A stretch of DNA of 45,157 bases from an uncultured Calothrix sp. (GCA_937973965.1 CALJJQ010000042.1:1-45157); one strand, 5' to 3'. Positions 1 to 9,055 are shown, counted from the stretch's first letter. Notes: a model not told the origin generated them from the letters alone. Numbers and translations: made by a program.

Positions 1-38
1 GCGATCGCTCAACGGGAGAATGGGAGTTTTAAGCACTG

Positions 39-290
39 GTGGATAGAAAAACATTAGTGTTGGCTTTTGATCTTTTCAGTATCTATCGTCTGAAAAGCTT
101 GCCTTACAAAGAGTTGATGACGCTTGTCACCCTCTCAGAAACTATATTTATCATAACCACTAATATACCACTAATATACAAGGCTTGTAGCTCTGAAAAA
201 AAGCTATCTCATAAAGCTACAGTACTTACAGTACTATTGTTCATTTTTGTTGCTAAGTCAATACTTCTAGATTTATACTGGTTAACCTGA
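39..290 (+). CDS. possible small membrane protein, unrecognised
   Basis: An 83-codon frame opening with GTG about 12 nt after a GGGAG stretch that could be a ribosome binding site. The product has two hydrophobic stretches (roughly residues 27-45 and 62-80) that could be membrane segments. I recognise no family. The stretch is AT-rich and stands alone, 480 bp before the next gene, and the window starts just upstream, so it may be a chance frame or the remnant of a larger gene. Low confidence. Confidence 0.2.
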   Translation: MDRKTLVLAFDLFSIYRLKSLPYKELMTLVTLSETIFIITTNIPLIYKACSSEKKLSHKATVLTVLLFIFVAKSILLDLYWLT

Positions 291-768
291 ACTCGGGTTA
301 AGCCAGAAGCTAAAAAGCCTACTCTGTAAGGATTGGGAAAAACTCTAAGTAGTAAGACAAGTAATTAAATTACGACTTTTTTGTCAATAAGGCTCACAAA
401 TGAGACCAATCTTAATAATATGCCTTGTTGAGAAGAGTTTAAAACAGAGCTTCAAACTAAACAACGAAGAATCAAGGATTTTGAGGATTTCTTATCCCCG
501 AACTCAGGTTGGTTAATACTTTTCTTGCTACAAGATGTCAGTAGACAAGTGTAGCGCAACTTCTCTTTAAGTCACAGTTCCCTAGGAGCATGGTATTTTC
601 TGGAACATAAACCGGGAAAAATAAGTGGGAACTAAGAACTCTTCCCCCAGACAGTTGAATGAAATTTTTTACTGTCAATTACTAACTTGCGAATGATAAA
701 ACAGAAACAATCGACGAATTAAGATGGAAACAGTTATTAACTAAAAGCTTTCCCCAAAATCTATACAA
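291..768. other. intergenic, no gene seen
   Basis: Non-coding on both strands as far as I can tell. It should hold the promoter of the sugar dehydrogenase gene starting at 769, but I find no convincing -35/-10 pair at normal spacing. Two similar GAACTC-containing patches (around 289-305 and 498-515) suggest weak repeat content. Confidence 0.5.
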
Positions 769-1968
769 ATGCATATCATATCCATCTCTGCAATTCGTCC
801 CAGTCTTCCCCTCACCTTGTGTCTTGCAATCCTGGTAATATCTGCCTGCAATACCCAAGCATCTAATCCCATCTCCCCAGAAATATCCCCGACCACTACA
901 GCGACAGCGACAAATATCACCAAAACCACCGTAGCTAATGGTTTAGAAAATCCGTGGGGTATGGTTTGGCTTCCGGATGGGACAATATTAATTACTGAAC
1001 GTCCGGGAAGGTTACGAATTGTCCGTGACGGTAAACTTGACCCGACACCGATTACAGGAGTCCCAGAAGTTCTGAATCTTGGTCAGGGTGGTTTACTAGA
1101 TATTGCTTTACATCCACGTTTTGAGGAAAATAATTTTATCTACCTCACCTATGCCCACGGTACGGAGAACGCGAATCGTACCCGTGTAGCTCGTGCAACA
1201 TTCGATGGGAAATCCCTTCAGGATGTAAAAGTAATTTTTGAAGTATCCCAAGCTAAATCTGGTGGACAACACTTTGGTTCCCGAATTACCTGGTTGCCCG
1301 ATAACACCATGTTAGTTGCGATTGGTGATGGTGGCAATCCTCCTGTTCAATTAGCTGGGGAATTAATTCGTAAACAAGCTCAAAATCTCCGCAGTCATCT
1401 TGGTAAAATAGTTCGGATAAACGATGATGGTTCCATCCCCCAAGATAATCCCTTCGTCAATAATCCTCAAGCAGACCCAGTAATTTGGAGTTACGGACAC
1501 CGCAATATCCAAGGGTTGACCTTTGATCCAGTAACCAATCGGGTTTGGTCAACGGAACACGGAGCTAGGGGTGGTGACGAACTTAACTTGATTAAACGGG
1601 GAGAAAATTACGGTTGGCCAATTGTCACCCATAGTCGGGAATACTTTGGTCCAGAAATTAGCACCGAGCGATCGCGTCCTGGGATGATTGATCCTCGTAT
1701 CATCTGGGAAACTGCGATCGCTCCCTCTGGTCTGACTGTTTATAATAGCGATCGCATTCCTGGATGGCGAGGAAATTTATTTGCAGGTGGGTTGGTTTCC
1801 CAAGATATCCGTCGGATTCAAGTGGACAATCAGGGTAATATATTAAGTCAGGAATCCATTCCCATCGGTGAACGTGTGCGAGATGTCCGTCAAGGTCTTG
1901 ATGGCTTTTTATACGTTTTAACTGATGCGCAAAATGGCCAATTAATTCGTTTGGAACCCCAAGGTTAA
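769..1968 (+). CDS. PQQ-dependent sugar dehydrogenase family lipoprotein
   Basis: A 399-residue member of the soluble PQQ glucose dehydrogenase / sorbosone dehydrogenase family (six-bladed beta-propeller). The N-terminus has a hydrophobic stretch ending in a lipobox (VISAC, Cys27), so the mature protein is probably a lipoprotein facing the periplasm. Family blocks in order: NPWGMVWLPDG near residue 60, GGLLDIALHP, HFGSRITWLPD, HLGKIVRINDDG, SYGHRNIQGL, and the STEHG-x-RGGDELN block near residues 263-273, whose His is typical of the active site, followed by NYGWP. The family oxidises aldose sugars or related alcohols with PQQ as cofactor. Most cyanobacteria are not known to make PQQ, so the true substrate and cofactor are open. 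The gene stands alone and converges on prfA. Confidence 0.85.
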   Translation: MHIISISAIRPSLPLTLCLAILVISACNTQASNPISPEISPTTTATATNITKTTVANGLENPWGMVWLPDGTILITERPGRLRIVRDGKLDPTPITGVPEVLNLGQGGLLDIALHPRFEENNFIYLTYAHGTENANRTRVARATFDGKSLQDVKVIFEVSQAKSGGQHFGSRITWLPDNTMLVAIGDGGNPPVQLAGELIRKQAQNLRSHLGKIVRINDDGSIPQDNPFVNNPQADPVIWSYGHRNIQGLTFDPVTNRVWSTEHGARGGDELNLIKRGENYGWPIVTHSREYFGPEISTERSRPGMIDPRIIWETAIAPSGLTVYNSDRIPGWRGNLFAGGLVSQDIRRIQVDNQGNILSQESIPIGERVRDVRQGLDGFLYVLTDAQNGQLIRLEPQG

Positions 1969-2030
1969 GGTCATAGGATTTTGGATTGTAAAATATTCCC
2001 TACTCCCCACTCACCCTATTTACGTAAATA

Positions 2031-2054
2031 AGAGACGCGACATGTCGCGTCTCT
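2031..2054. repeat. 24-bp perfect palindrome of the GAGACGCG family
   Basis: A perfect palindrome, AGAGACGCGACA and its complement, between the convergent sugar dehydrogenase and prfA genes. It is flanked by two copies of a TATTCACCCTATTTACG-like string (or close variants). Related palindromes occur at 29469, 32204, 34147, 37528, 40356 and 42618. It may act as a bidirectional terminator here, but the wide scatter marks it as a dispersed repeat. Confidence 0.8.
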
Positions 2055-2086
2055 ACCAATTCTCCCTATTCACCCTATTTACGGTA

Positions 2087-2191
2087 ATGATCAACCTATT
2101 CAAAAAACTGCGTGGTGGAGCCTTAATGGCTATTGGTTATATGTTATCCCCTCGACTCAACGATTTTTTCACCGATCCTAATTACACTTAA
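2087..2191 (+). CDS. possible 34-residue small protein
   Basis: An ATG-started 34-codon frame. The product begins MINLFKKLRGGALMAIGYML and ends SPRLNDFFTDPNYT. It has a basic, amphipathic or hydrophobic start and looks more protein-like than a random frame, possibly a fragment of a small membrane protein. There is no clear ribosome binding site, and it lies in a short gap beside dispersed repeats. It could equally be a remnant or chance. Confidence 0.2.
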   Translation: MINLFKKLRGGALMAIGYMLSPRLNDFFTDPNYT

Positions 2192-2206
2192 ATTAATTCA
2201 GACAAA

Positions 2207-3304
2207 TTATTTGTTTGCAGAAGCCGCAAGTTCAGCTAACTGGTCTTGTTGGTCTTGGGAAATACAAGATTGGATAATATCCTCAATATCTCCTTCTAAA
2301 ACCGGTGCTAGGGAAAAATTCTGATTAATCCGGTGATCAGTCACCCGGTTATCTTTATAGTTATATGTCCGGATTTTCTCGGAGCGGGAACCCGTACCAA
2401 CCTGTAATCTCCGGGCGGATGTAATCGCGGCTTGTTGCTCTTGAAGTTTCATTTCATACAACTTTGCCCGCAAAATCTGCATGGCTCGCTCTTTGTTCTG
2501 TAACTGACTCCGCTCCTCAGTACAGAAAATACGAATACCAGTTGGTTTATGGAACAAATCAACGGCAGTTTCCACCTTGTTGACGTTTTGTCCACCTGCA
2601 CCACCGGAACGAGCTGTTTTCATTTCTATGTCTTTCGGGTCAATTTCTACTTCCACATCATCTACCTCCGGCATAATTGCTACCGTTGCGGTTGATGTGT
2701 GTACCCTTCCCCCAGCTTCAGTGACAGGTACTCGCTGCACCCGATGCACACCAGCTTCAAATTTCAGTTTGCTGTAAACGTTATCGCCTTGAATTTCCAG
2801 AATCGCTTCCTTGAAGCCACCCATTTCCGCTAATGATTCGCTTACAAGTTTTACGCGCCAACCTTGGCTGTCAGCATAACGGGAGTACATCCGCAACAAA
2901 TCCCCAGCCCAAATACTGGCTTCGTCACCACCCGTTCCAGCGCGAATTTCCAGCATAATATTTTTATCATCGTTGGGGTCACGAGGCAGCAGTAATATCT
3001 TCAGACGCTGTTCCAACTCGACGACCTTCGCTTCCAATGACTTTACTTCACTAGATGCCATCTCCTGCATCTCTGGGTCGCCACTTGCCTCTTTTAAAAT
3101 TTCCCTCGCACCAACTAGTTCTTCCTGGGTTTGCTTCCATGTCTCGTAGGTACTGACTACTTCCTCCAGGGAAGAACGAGCTTTGGCTATTTTCTGATAT
3201 TCGTCTTGGTTTTTGGCTGTATCGGGATCAGCTAGACGACGGGTCAATTCGTGAAAGGTTTGCTCAACGGATTTGAGTTTCTCCAATAAATACTGTTCAG
3301 CCAT
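2207..3304 (-). CDS. prfA: peptide chain release factor 1
   Basis: A 365-residue class I release factor that ends translation at UAA and UAG. The GGQ motif that triggers peptidyl-tRNA hydrolysis is at residues 237-239 inside [11 protein letters not shown]. The P-V-T tripeptide at 193-195 is the PxT stop-codon reader of RF1 (RF2 has SPF). The N-terminal coiled coil and the length match the family. I use the ATG at 3304 ([10 protein letters not shown]); the frame continues upstream to a TTG with no better ribosome binding site. It is the last gene of the ribosomal block, 100 bp after rpmE, an arrangement common in cyanobacteria. Confidence 0.97.
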   Translation of the reverse strand: MAEQYLLEKLKSVEQTFHELTRRLADPDTAKNQDEYQKIAKARSSLEEVVSTYETWKQTQEELVGAREILKEASGDPEMQEMASSEVKSLEAKVVELEQRLKILLLPRDPNDDKNIMLEIRAGTGGDEASIWAGDLLRMYSRYADSQGWRVKLVSESLAEMGGFKEAILEIQGDNVYSKLKFEAGVHRVQRVPVTEAGGRVHTSTATVAIMPEVDDVEVEIDPKDIEMKTARSGGAGGQNVNKVETAVDLFHKPTGIRIFCTEERSQLQNKERAMQILRAKLYEMKLQEQQAAITSARRLQVGTGSRSEKIRTYNYKDNRVTDHRINQNFSLAPVLEGDIEDIIQSCISQDQQDQLAELAASANK

Positions 3305-3404
3305 GATGGGCAATACTCCTATAACAAAAATAACAAATTGGCTCGGTCAAATATAACGATCGACCCAGCACATGCAGGGTCGTCATTTTTCACCAGCCAA
3401 GCCG

Positions 3405-3644
3405 CTACTTTTTGTCTTCTTTGGCGGAGGATTGCGTGTCAAACATGCCGTATTTACGCATAAAGCGTTCTACACGACCTTCGGTGTCAATAATTTTTTG
3501 GGTTCCGGTGTAAAAGGGGTGGTTTCCAGACCAGACATCAACATGTAATTCGGGTTTGGTTGAGCCGACGGTCATCACAACTTGTCCGTTGCAATAGACT
3601 TTTGCTTCTGGATACCACTCCGGATGAATTCCTGGTTTTGCCAT
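3405..3644 (-). CDS. rpmE: 50S ribosomal protein L31 (zinc-free type)
   Basis: A 79-residue L31, recognised from HPEWYPEAKVYCNG and SGNHPFYTGTQK and the lysine-rich tail. L31 bridges the 50S central protuberance to the 30S head. It has only one cysteine (Cys18) and no CxxC pairs, so it is the zinc-independent type, as in other cyanobacteria. It has its own promoter and a long leader (3645-3845) that strongly resembles the leader of rplM. prfA follows and is probably co-transcribed. Confidence 0.96.
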   Translation of the reverse strand: MAKPGIHPEWYPEAKVYCNGQVVMTVGSTKPELHVDVWSGNHPFYTGTQKIIDTEGRVERFMRKYGMFDTQSSAKEDKK

Positions 3645-3845
3645 TTTCCTGATGTGGTTTACTTCTTGGTATTACTGAATTATATCTTGAGTTTGGGAAA
3701 AAAATTTCTGGGTAAGAGTTATACTTGGCACGCTGATATATCTCTCTTTTGGTTTGTTGACAGTTAACTGGTGACAGTAGATATGTCGCAATCCTTAAGT
3801 CATTTCAGATATTAACCATCAAAACAAAGAGCTTAGTTATTGACC
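3645..3845 (-). promoter_or_regulatory. structured 5' leader of rpmE, copy A of a shared leader element
   Basis: From the predicted start site near 3845 to the rpmE ATG there are about 200 nt. Read on the minus strand, the leader opens with CTTTACACGGTCAA, then GATGGTTAATA, then a 3' arm TTAACTGTCAA that can pair with TTGATGGTTAA (11 pairs, two of them G-U). A conserved block CAACAAACCAAAAG...ATATCAGC follows and ends near 3731, 86 nt before the start codon. The same blocks in the same order precede rplM (4801-4962). This looks like a regulatory leader RNA. Function is inferred only. Confidence 0.6.
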
Positions 3846-3851
3846 GTGTAA

Positions 3852-3879
3852 AGTATAATCACTGTTGCCATTGTTACAA
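3852..3879 (-). promoter_or_regulatory. candidate promoter of rpmE
   Basis: On the minus strand, TTGTAA (3874-3879), a 16-nt spacer and TATACT (3852-3857). The -10 box is one base off consensus. It lies between rpsI and rpmE and would start transcription at the first conserved base block of the leader. Confidence 0.55.
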
Positions 3880-3925
3880 TGGGGAATTCAGGGTGGTCTT
3901 ACGTCTACTTATTCCCTATTCTAGC

Positions 3926-4342
3926 CTATCGTTTGGAGTATTGGGGTGCTTTACGAGCTTTGTGTAATCCGTATTTCTTCCGTTCTTTGGCGCGGGGGTC
4001 ACGGGTGAGGTACCCTTCGATTTTCAAAGGCGGACGATTATTGGGATCAAGTTGACAAAGGGCGCGAGCAACCCCTAAACGAACTGCGTCGGATTGTCCG
4101 GTGAGTCCACCGCCTTCGGCTGTAACGAGAATATCGTAATCATTCTCCATGCCTAGGGTTTCCAATGGTGCTTTAATTGCTCCAAGATAATTGGCATTAA
4201 ATTGGAAGTATAAATCTCCTGGTTTCCCGTTGACAATCAATTGGCCACTGCCGGGAACTAGACGCACACGAGCGATCGCGGCTTTACGACGACCTGTACC
4301 AAAGTACATAGCCCGTCCGCTATTGGTTTCGGTTGCTTGCAT
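3926..4342 (-). CDS. rpsI: 30S ribosomal protein S9
   Basis: A 138-residue S9. The [14 protein letters not shown] block near the N-terminus and the C-terminal tail ending QYSKR, which reaches the P-site tRNA, are typical. The ATG overlaps the rplM stop codon (TAATG), so the two genes are translationally coupled, the usual rplM-rpsI pair. The next gene on this strand, rpmE, is 281 bp away and has its own promoter. Confidence 0.97.
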   Translation of the reverse strand: MQATETNSGRAMYFGTGRRKAAIARVRLVPGSGQLIVNGKPGDLYFQFNANYLGAIKAPLETLGMENDYDILVTAEGGGLTGQSDAVRLGVARALCQLDPNNRPPLKIEGYLTRDPRAKERKKYGLHKARKAPQYSKR

Positions 4343-4800
4343 TAATTATTTTCTCCTGGAATTGTCTGAATGTTTAGTTCTTTGGGCTTTTGGGCTGCGT
4401 GGGGATGGGTTGGTCCGGCGTATACTTTGAGCTTGGTAAATAGGCTTTTACCTAGACTGTTTTTTGGTAACATGCCTTTGACTGCTTTTTCGATAATCCG
4501 TTCAGGTAGACGGGCTTGCAGTTTTTCAAAGGTTTCTGTTTTCATTCCGCCGGGACGACCGGAGTGACAACGGTAGAGTTTCTGGCTACTTTTTTTACCA
4601 GTTACTACAACTTTTTCCGCATTTACAACTATGACAAAGTCTCCTGTATCCATGTTAGGAGTATACTCAGGCTTATTCTTGCCACGCAATACCCGGGCAA
4701 TCTCGCTGGCTAAACGGCCGAGACGCTGTTCTGCGGCATCGACGACGTACCAGTCTCCTTGATTACCGTGGGGAGGTAAGTAGGTTTTTTCTCCGTTCAT
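4342..4800 (-). CDS. rplM: 50S ribosomal protein L13
   Basis: A 152-residue L13, an early-assembling 23S rRNA binder. Diagnostic strings are [30 protein letters not shown] and [16 protein letters not shown] ribosome binding site precedes the ATG. In enterobacteria L13 represses its own rplM-rpsI operon. Here the gene has a 160-nt leader with its own promoter and a structure shared with the rpmE leader, so leader-based control is plausible but not shown. Confidence 0.97.
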   Translation of the reverse strand: MNGEKTYLPPHGNQGDWYVVDAAEQRLGRLASEIARVLRGKNKPEYTPNMDTGDFVIVVNAEKVVVTGKKSSQKLYRCHSGRPGGMKTETFEKLQARLPERIIEKAVKGMLPKNSLGKSLFTKLKVYAGPTHPHAAQKPKELNIQTIPGENN

Positions 4801-4962
4801 TTGTTTCTAAGTCTTCCTAAATAATTTTTGTTGTCATCTTCGTGAGATATACTGCGAGGGATTGGATATTCTTTACAGGCTGATATTTTTCCCTTTTAGT
4901 TTGTTGATGGTTGACCTTTAAGTAAGTATTAACCATCTCAACCCAAAGCACACTTTTTGACC
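4801..4962 (-). promoter_or_regulatory. structured 5' leader of rplM-rpsI, copy B of a shared leader element
   Basis: About 160 nt from the predicted start site to the rplM ATG. Minus-strand order: CTTTACACGGTCAA (identical to copy A), GATGGTTAATA (identical), a short loop with CTTAAAGG, then AACCATC, which pairs perfectly with GATGGTT, then CAACAAACTAAAAGGGA...ATATCAGC ending near 4879, 78 nt before the start codon. The 3' pairing arm differs from copy A but still pairs, which argues for a conserved hairpin. The loop is shorter than in copy A. Confidence 0.6.
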
Positions 4963-4968
4963 GTGTAA

Positions 4969-4998
4969 AGCATAGATTCAAAGAAAACACTCAGGCAA
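4969..4998 (-). promoter_or_regulatory. candidate promoter of rplM-rpsI
   Basis: On the minus strand, TTGCCT (4993-4998), an 18-nt spacer and TATGCT (4969-4974). The -35 box overlaps the end of truA. It sits directly before the conserved leader blocks, at the same place as the rpmE promoter relative to its leader. Confidence 0.5.
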
Positions 4999-5830
4999 AT
5001 ATCTCAGAATGGAAGTGGAAGTGGGGTTGTGTATCAAACCAAACTTCCGGGGGAAAGGGAAAATCGGGATAACCGACACGCAGCAAACACAGTCCTTGGG
5101 GGGGAGCGGCATAGCGAATTTCCTCCCTTTGTTCCTGTTTCCAGAGGTCTGTAAATTTGACCAAGGAAAGTGTACCAGAACCTACTTGAACTAACATTCC
5201 CACCAATAACCTCACCATGCCATACAAAAATCCGTTCGCTTGAATTTCAATCTGGAGCAAATCTCCATTGCGATCGCATTTAACGCCTTGGACTTCCACC
5301 CAGGAATGGGGACGGAGGGAGTTGGAACGGCGAAAGGCGCTCAAGTGGTGCTTTCCCACTAAAGGTTGGAGGGCTGCTTGAATTAGGGTCTCATCCAGGG
5401 GAGGCTGATAATAATGCCACACATAGGGACCAATAAATAGGTTCGGTCGTTCACCCGTATACAAGGTGTAACGATAACGCCGATAACTAGCACTAAAACG
5501 AGCGTGCCAAGTTGGGGCGACGGCTGCGGATGCCAATATGTTAATGTCTTTTGGTAGTCGGGAATTGAGTACCTTTGCCCATTTGTGCGGGGGAATTTTA
5601 CTTGTCACGTCAAAATGGGCAACTTGAGCGGCTGCATGAACTCCACTATCTGTCCGACCAGCGCCGTGGAGTGTCACCTTTTTACCCACAACAGTTGCGA
5701 TCGCCGTTTCAATTTCGGCTTGAACACTTCGATGCTGGGGTTGTCGCTGCCAACCATGAAAATGAGTACCCAAGTACTGTATCACTAGGGCTACTCGCTG
5801 GGTGGCTGGACTTGGTTCTTGGTCGCTCAT
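4991..5830 (-). CDS. truA: tRNA pseudouridine synthase A (positions 38-40)
   Basis: A 279-residue TruA, which converts uridines 38-40 of the tRNA anticodon arm to pseudouridine. The catalytic Asp61 lies in GAGRTDSGVHA. Other family blocks are YLGTHFHGWQRQP, SASYRRYRYTLY and NGFLYGMVRLLVG. It lies 20 bp after rplQ, in the alpha-operon tail, a common cyanobacterial position. The start ATG at 5830 is supported by the length. Confidence 0.95.
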   Translation of the reverse strand: MSDQEPSPATQRVALVIQYLGTHFHGWQRQPQHRSVQAEIETAIATVVGKKVTLHGAGRTDSGVHAAAQVAHFDVTSKIPPHKWAKVLNSRLPKDINILASAAVAPTWHARFSASYRRYRYTLYTGERPNLFIGPYVWHYYQPPLDETLIQAALQPLVGKHHLSAFRRSNSLRPHSWVEVQGVKCDRNGDLLQIEIQANGFLYGMVRLLVGMLVQVGSGTLSLVKFTDLWKQEQREEIRYAAPPQGLCLLRVGYPDFPFPPEVWFDTQPHFHFHSEIFA

Positions 5831-5850
5831 TTTACCTATGACTTGGCTTC

Positions 5851-6201
5851 CTAAACCAGTTCAATAATTGCCATATCGGCGTTGTCTCCCCGACGGGGAA
5901 TGGTCCTGATAATCCGGGTATATCCACCGTTACGCTCTTGATAACGGGTCGGAGCTTGCTCAAATAGGGCGTGAACTAGTTGTTTATCGTAGATGTATCC
6001 CATTGCTTGCCGACGGGCAGACAATGAACCATCTTTGGCTAGGGTAATCATTTTATCCACTTCCGACCGCACGGCTTTGGCACGGACTAAAGTAGTGGTG
6101 ATTTTCCCATGACGGATTAATTCCGTCGTCAGCGCTCGCAATAAAGCACGACGCTGGTCGGCTGGTTTACCCAGTTTTTTCACTCGGCAACGATGACGCA
6201 T
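5851..6201 (-). CDS. rplQ: 50S ribosomal protein L17
   Basis: A 116-residue L17, starting [20 protein letters not shown], located near the peptide tunnel exit on the outer surface of the 50S subunit. It follows rpoA by 240 bp, a wider gap than usual, and precedes truA by 20 bp. Confidence 0.97.
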   Translation of the reverse strand: MRHRCRVKKLGKPADQRRALLRALTTELIRHGKITTTLVRAKAVRSEVDKMITLAKDGSLSARRQAMGYIYDKQLVHALFEQAPTRYQERNGGYTRIIRTIPRRGDNADMAIIELV

Positions 6202-6441
6202 AACAATTCAACAATTAAACAATAACAACAAAATTTAACAGCATCTTCCACTCTGTTTGGATATACCCCTTAATCTCAACTCGGTTGTCGCAATCAAAGA
6301 GCGGGTTTTACCTACCCTAGGTTGGATTTTCGCTTCTAGATTTTACCAAGCTGATACAGCAAAGCTTCCCAATCTCTATTTGCTACGTCCATCTTCCACC
6401 TGAGTCAGATTTAATACTCCCTACTCCCTGACCTTGCGTGA

Positions 6442-7401
6442 CTAACCATGTTTAGATGCTCTTTCCGTTGGCAGGGTAATTCCCAATCTTCTTTGCAGGG
6501 CTTCTACCACCTCTTCGGCTGATTTTTGCCCAAAGTTTTTGATTTCCAGCAGGTCTTCTTGGGTATAATCCAATAGATCCGCAACGGAATTCACTTGGGC
6601 CCGTTTCAGACAGTTGTAAGCCCGTACCGATAATTGCAACTCTTCAATCGGAATTTGGGCAGTTGGGTCGAGGTCTTCAACTATACCCGTATCTTGTTCG
6701 GCGTAGGTGAAGTCTTTCAGAGGATTAAATAAATCGACTAAAATCCCGGCTGCCGATGATAGTGCTTCCTGGGGACTAATGCTGCCGTTTGTCCAGACTT
6801 CCAACAATAATCGATCCTTGGGAATACCGTTTTCTCCACGGGTTTCCTCAACGCTGTAATTTACCTTGCGCACGGGCATAAATACAGAGTCAATTTGCAG
6901 AAAATCGATGGAAGTTGCTTCTTCTCGGCTTCTTTCCACCGTCCGATACCCCTTACCCCGTTCAATCCGAAATTCCATTTCCAGTTTGGCCCCTTCGGCT
7001 AAACTAGCAATATATTGGGTCGGATCAATGACTTCAACTTCACTCGGTAAATCAAAATGGGCGGTGGTGACGGTTGTAGAACCAGGGGATTGAGCGTGAA
7101 CGAGTAATCGACCTATTTGCGGTTGATTTGAGTAACTTTTGAGGACTACCTCTTTCATCCGCATCAAAATCTCTAACACGTCTTCACGAACGCCAGGAAC
7201 GGTGGCGAATTCGTGGCTCACACCTTGAATTCTCACCGCAGTCACCGCCGTTCCTTCCAGGTTGGACAACAAAACACGTCTTAATGCATTACCAACGGTT
7301 GTACCTTGTCCCCGCTCTAGTGGTTCGATGATAAACCTACTGTAATGATTGCGACTTTCTTCGCTAGCTGATTCTAAACATTCAATTTGAAATTGCGCCA
7401 C
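6442..7401 (-). CDS. rpoA: RNA polymerase alpha subunit
   Basis: A 319-residue alpha subunit. The N-terminal assembly domain (about residues 1-230) shows FIIEPLERGQGTTVGNALRRVLLS and the dimer/beta contact regions. The C-terminal domain (about 250-310) has the helix-hairpin-helix CLKRAQVNSVADLL...NFGQKSAEEV that contacts UP elements and activators. The start is GTG at 7401, fixed by a strong GGGAGG site 7 nt upstream. It follows rpsK by about 200 bp. Confidence 0.98.
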   Translation of the reverse strand: MAQFQIECLESASEESRNHYSRFIIEPLERGQGTTVGNALRRVLLSNLEGTAVTAVRIQGVSHEFATVPGVREDVLEILMRMKEVVLKSYSNQPQIGRLLVHAQSPGSTTVTTAHFDLPSEVEVIDPTQYIASLAEGAKLEMEFRIERGKGYRTVERSREEATSIDFLQIDSVFMPVRKVNYSVEETRGENGIPKDRLLLEVWTNGSISPQEALSSAAGILVDLFNPLKDFTYAEQDTGIVEDLDPTAQIPIEELQLSVRAYNCLKRAQVNSVADLLDYTQEDLLEIKNFGQKSAEEVVEALQRRLGITLPTERASKHG

Positions 7402-7604
7402 GGAGTTACCTCCCTTAATTCAGGTGCTACGAACAAACACGGCCCTAGTAGTTTAGCAAGGGAACTTTGCCTGATACCAAAAATCTCTTTCCCCTGCGTA
7501 TCCTAACTCCCTGCTTTGTCCCGACGGCTTCATTTCTGAGTATCATAGGGACTAATTGCTTGGAGTATGTGTGATGAGTTCCCGCATTAGCAGGGTAAAT
7601 CAGG

Positions 7605-8000
7605 CTAAACTCGCCGACGTTTCGGTGGACGACACCCGTTGTGAGGGATTGGGGTAATATCTCGAATCAGGGTAATTTCCAGACCTGCGCCTTGTAATGC
7701 TCGAATCGCTGTTTCCCGTCCTGAACCAGGACCACTGACCATCACTTCGATTTGCCGCATTCCTTGGTCAATGGCTCGCCGTGCTGCTGCTTCGGCGGCG
7801 GTTTGCGCTGCAAAGGGAGTGCCTTTTTTTGCCCCTTTGAATCCGCTTGAACCAGCACTAGCCCAGGAAATCACATCTCCGTTTTGATCGGTAATTGTGA
7901 CGATACTATTGTTGAAGGTAGATTGGATATAAGCAACTCCGTTGGGTACATTCCGTTTTTGCTTTTTGCTCCCGCTTTTCTTGGTTCCTTGTCGCGCCAT
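7605..8000 (-). CDS. rpsK: 30S ribosomal protein S11
   Basis: A 131-residue S11 of the 30S platform near the E site. Family strings are [37 protein letters not shown] and the C-terminal [14 protein letters not shown]. It is separated from rpsM by 318 bp of non-coding sequence, unusually far for this pair. Confidence 0.97.
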   Translation of the reverse strand: MARQGTKKSGSKKQKRNVPNGVAYIQSTFNNSIVTITDQNGDVISWASAGSSGFKGAKKGTPFAAQTAAEAAARRAIDQGMRQIEVMVSGPGSGRETAIRALQGAGLEITLIRDITPIPHNGCRPPKRRRV

Positions 8001-8318
8001 ATTGGTGTAATCAAATTAATCTCTAAAAAGTGAGTAGTGAGTAGTCAGCCAGCTACCTAGTGGCAAAGGGCTGAAGTTAAAGCTGCAACTGCTCGACTAA
8101 GGCTTTGCCACACGTCAGAACTGTTGTGTACAAACCTTCCCCAAGAGAAGGCTGTGCCTACATGGGGGAATCGTTTGCAAGTGGTGGTTAGGGGAAGAAT
8201 AAAAAACTCTCTAGCGGTAGGCGAGACTTGTTCCCCAGAGGTTACAGTCGTTTTCTGATTTAGTTGTGTCCAGCCTCTATGGGGGGCTAACTTGCTAGTG
8301 ACAATTCCCGGATCAAGT
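8001..8318. other. long spacer between rpsM and rpsK, no gene
   Basis: rpsM and rpsK are normally almost adjacent. Here 318 bp separate them. The spacer starts with GTGAGTAGTGAGTAGTC-type tandem repeat and has a GAGAAGGCTGTGCCTACATG patch that resembles one in the adk upstream gap (10450-10470). A minus-strand frame through it overlaps rpsM in another frame and is not a believable gene. It looks like accumulated repeat DNA. Confidence 0.6.
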
Positions 8319-8699
8319 TTATTTCCCTGGTGCTTTTTTCTTCCCGGCGACGGTTTGTCTTCTACCGCGTCGAGTCCGGGCATTGGTGCGGGTACGTTGT
8401 CCACGTACTGGTAATCCCATCCGATGACGACGACCACGATAGGTGCCAATATCAATCAAACGCTTGATATTCATGGCTTCCCAGCGACGCAAATCACCTT
8501 CGACCTGGTAATTTGTTTCTACTTCTGCCCGTAAAGCTGCGACATCCGCATCGCTTAAATCCTTGACGCGGGTGTCGGGATTTACTCCCGTTGCTGCCAG
8601 AATTTTTTGCGATCGCGATAAACCGATTCCAAATATATAGGTTAGACCAATCTCTATCCGCTTGTCCCGGGGAAGGTCTACTCCGGCAATCCTTGCCAC
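8319..8699 (-). CDS. rpsM: 30S ribosomal protein S13
   Basis: A 126-residue S13 of the 30S head. [26 protein letters not shown], the [19 protein letters not shown] block and a basic C-terminal tail that contacts P-site tRNA are all present. The start is GTG at 8699 with GGGAG 9 nt upstream. It follows rpmJ closely. Confidence 0.97.
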   Translation of the reverse strand: MARIAGVDLPRDKRIEIGLTYIFGIGLSRSQKILAATGVNPDTRVKDLSDADVAALRAEVETNYQVEGDLRRWEAMNIKRLIDIGTYRGRRHRMGLPVRGQRTRTNARTRRGRRQTVAGKKKAPGK

Positions 8700-8815
8700 G
8701 ATGAATATCTCCCTGCTTGTTACTTAACTTGTATTTTTCTGTTTCAATTGCGTTCCTGGCAGCAGCGTCAAGTATCTACTGGTGTGGGGATACTTTGCTG
8801 ACGCTTTCTCGCTGA

Positions 8816-8929
8816 CTACCCTTGGCGTTGTTTGTGTTTGGGGTTGGAACAAATCACCATCACCCGACCACGACGGCGGATTACGGTGCATTTGTCACAT
8901 ATTTTCTTGACTGAAGCTCGTACTTTCAT
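8816..8929 (-). CDS. rpmJ: 50S ribosomal protein L36
   Basis: A 37-residue protein too short for ordinary ORF scans. Translation gives [20 protein letters not shown], then [17 protein letters not shown] and a TAG stop. Cys11, Cys14, Cys27 and His32 form the zinc ribbon of the zinc-binding L36 type. It sits where expected, between infA and rpsM. A TATAAT box 27-32 nt upstream suggests transcription also starts here. Confidence 0.96.
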   Translation of the reverse strand: MKVRASVKKICDKCTVIRRRGRVMVICSNPKHKQRQG

Positions 8930-8955
8930 TGCTTTTTGATGACTCCAAATATAAA

Positions 8956-8978
8956 ATTATAGCATTTTCCAGGAAAAT
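8956..8978 (-). promoter_or_regulatory. candidate internal promoter of rpmJ-rpsM-rpsK-rpoA, with a palindrome
   Basis: On the minus strand a perfect TATAAT (8956-8961) preceded by GC lies 27 nt before the rpmJ ATG. The -35 region is poor. Immediately upstream is a perfect palindrome ATTTTCC-T-GGAAAAT (8964-8978), which fills the -10/-35 spacer and could be an operator. Function is inferred. Confidence 0.4.
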
Positions 8979-9055
8979 TTTCTGTTGATTTAACCAGGTG
9001 GCGAAGACAAATTTTTCATCACTGATAAATTTGTGTTAAGATCCTCCTGATTAAA

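Noticed and set aside
8057-8455. 132-codon minus-strand frame across the rpsM-rpsK spacer
   Set aside because: It overlaps the 3' end of rpsM in another frame, lacks a ribosome binding site and has no recognisable domain; the spacer looks like repeat DNA.
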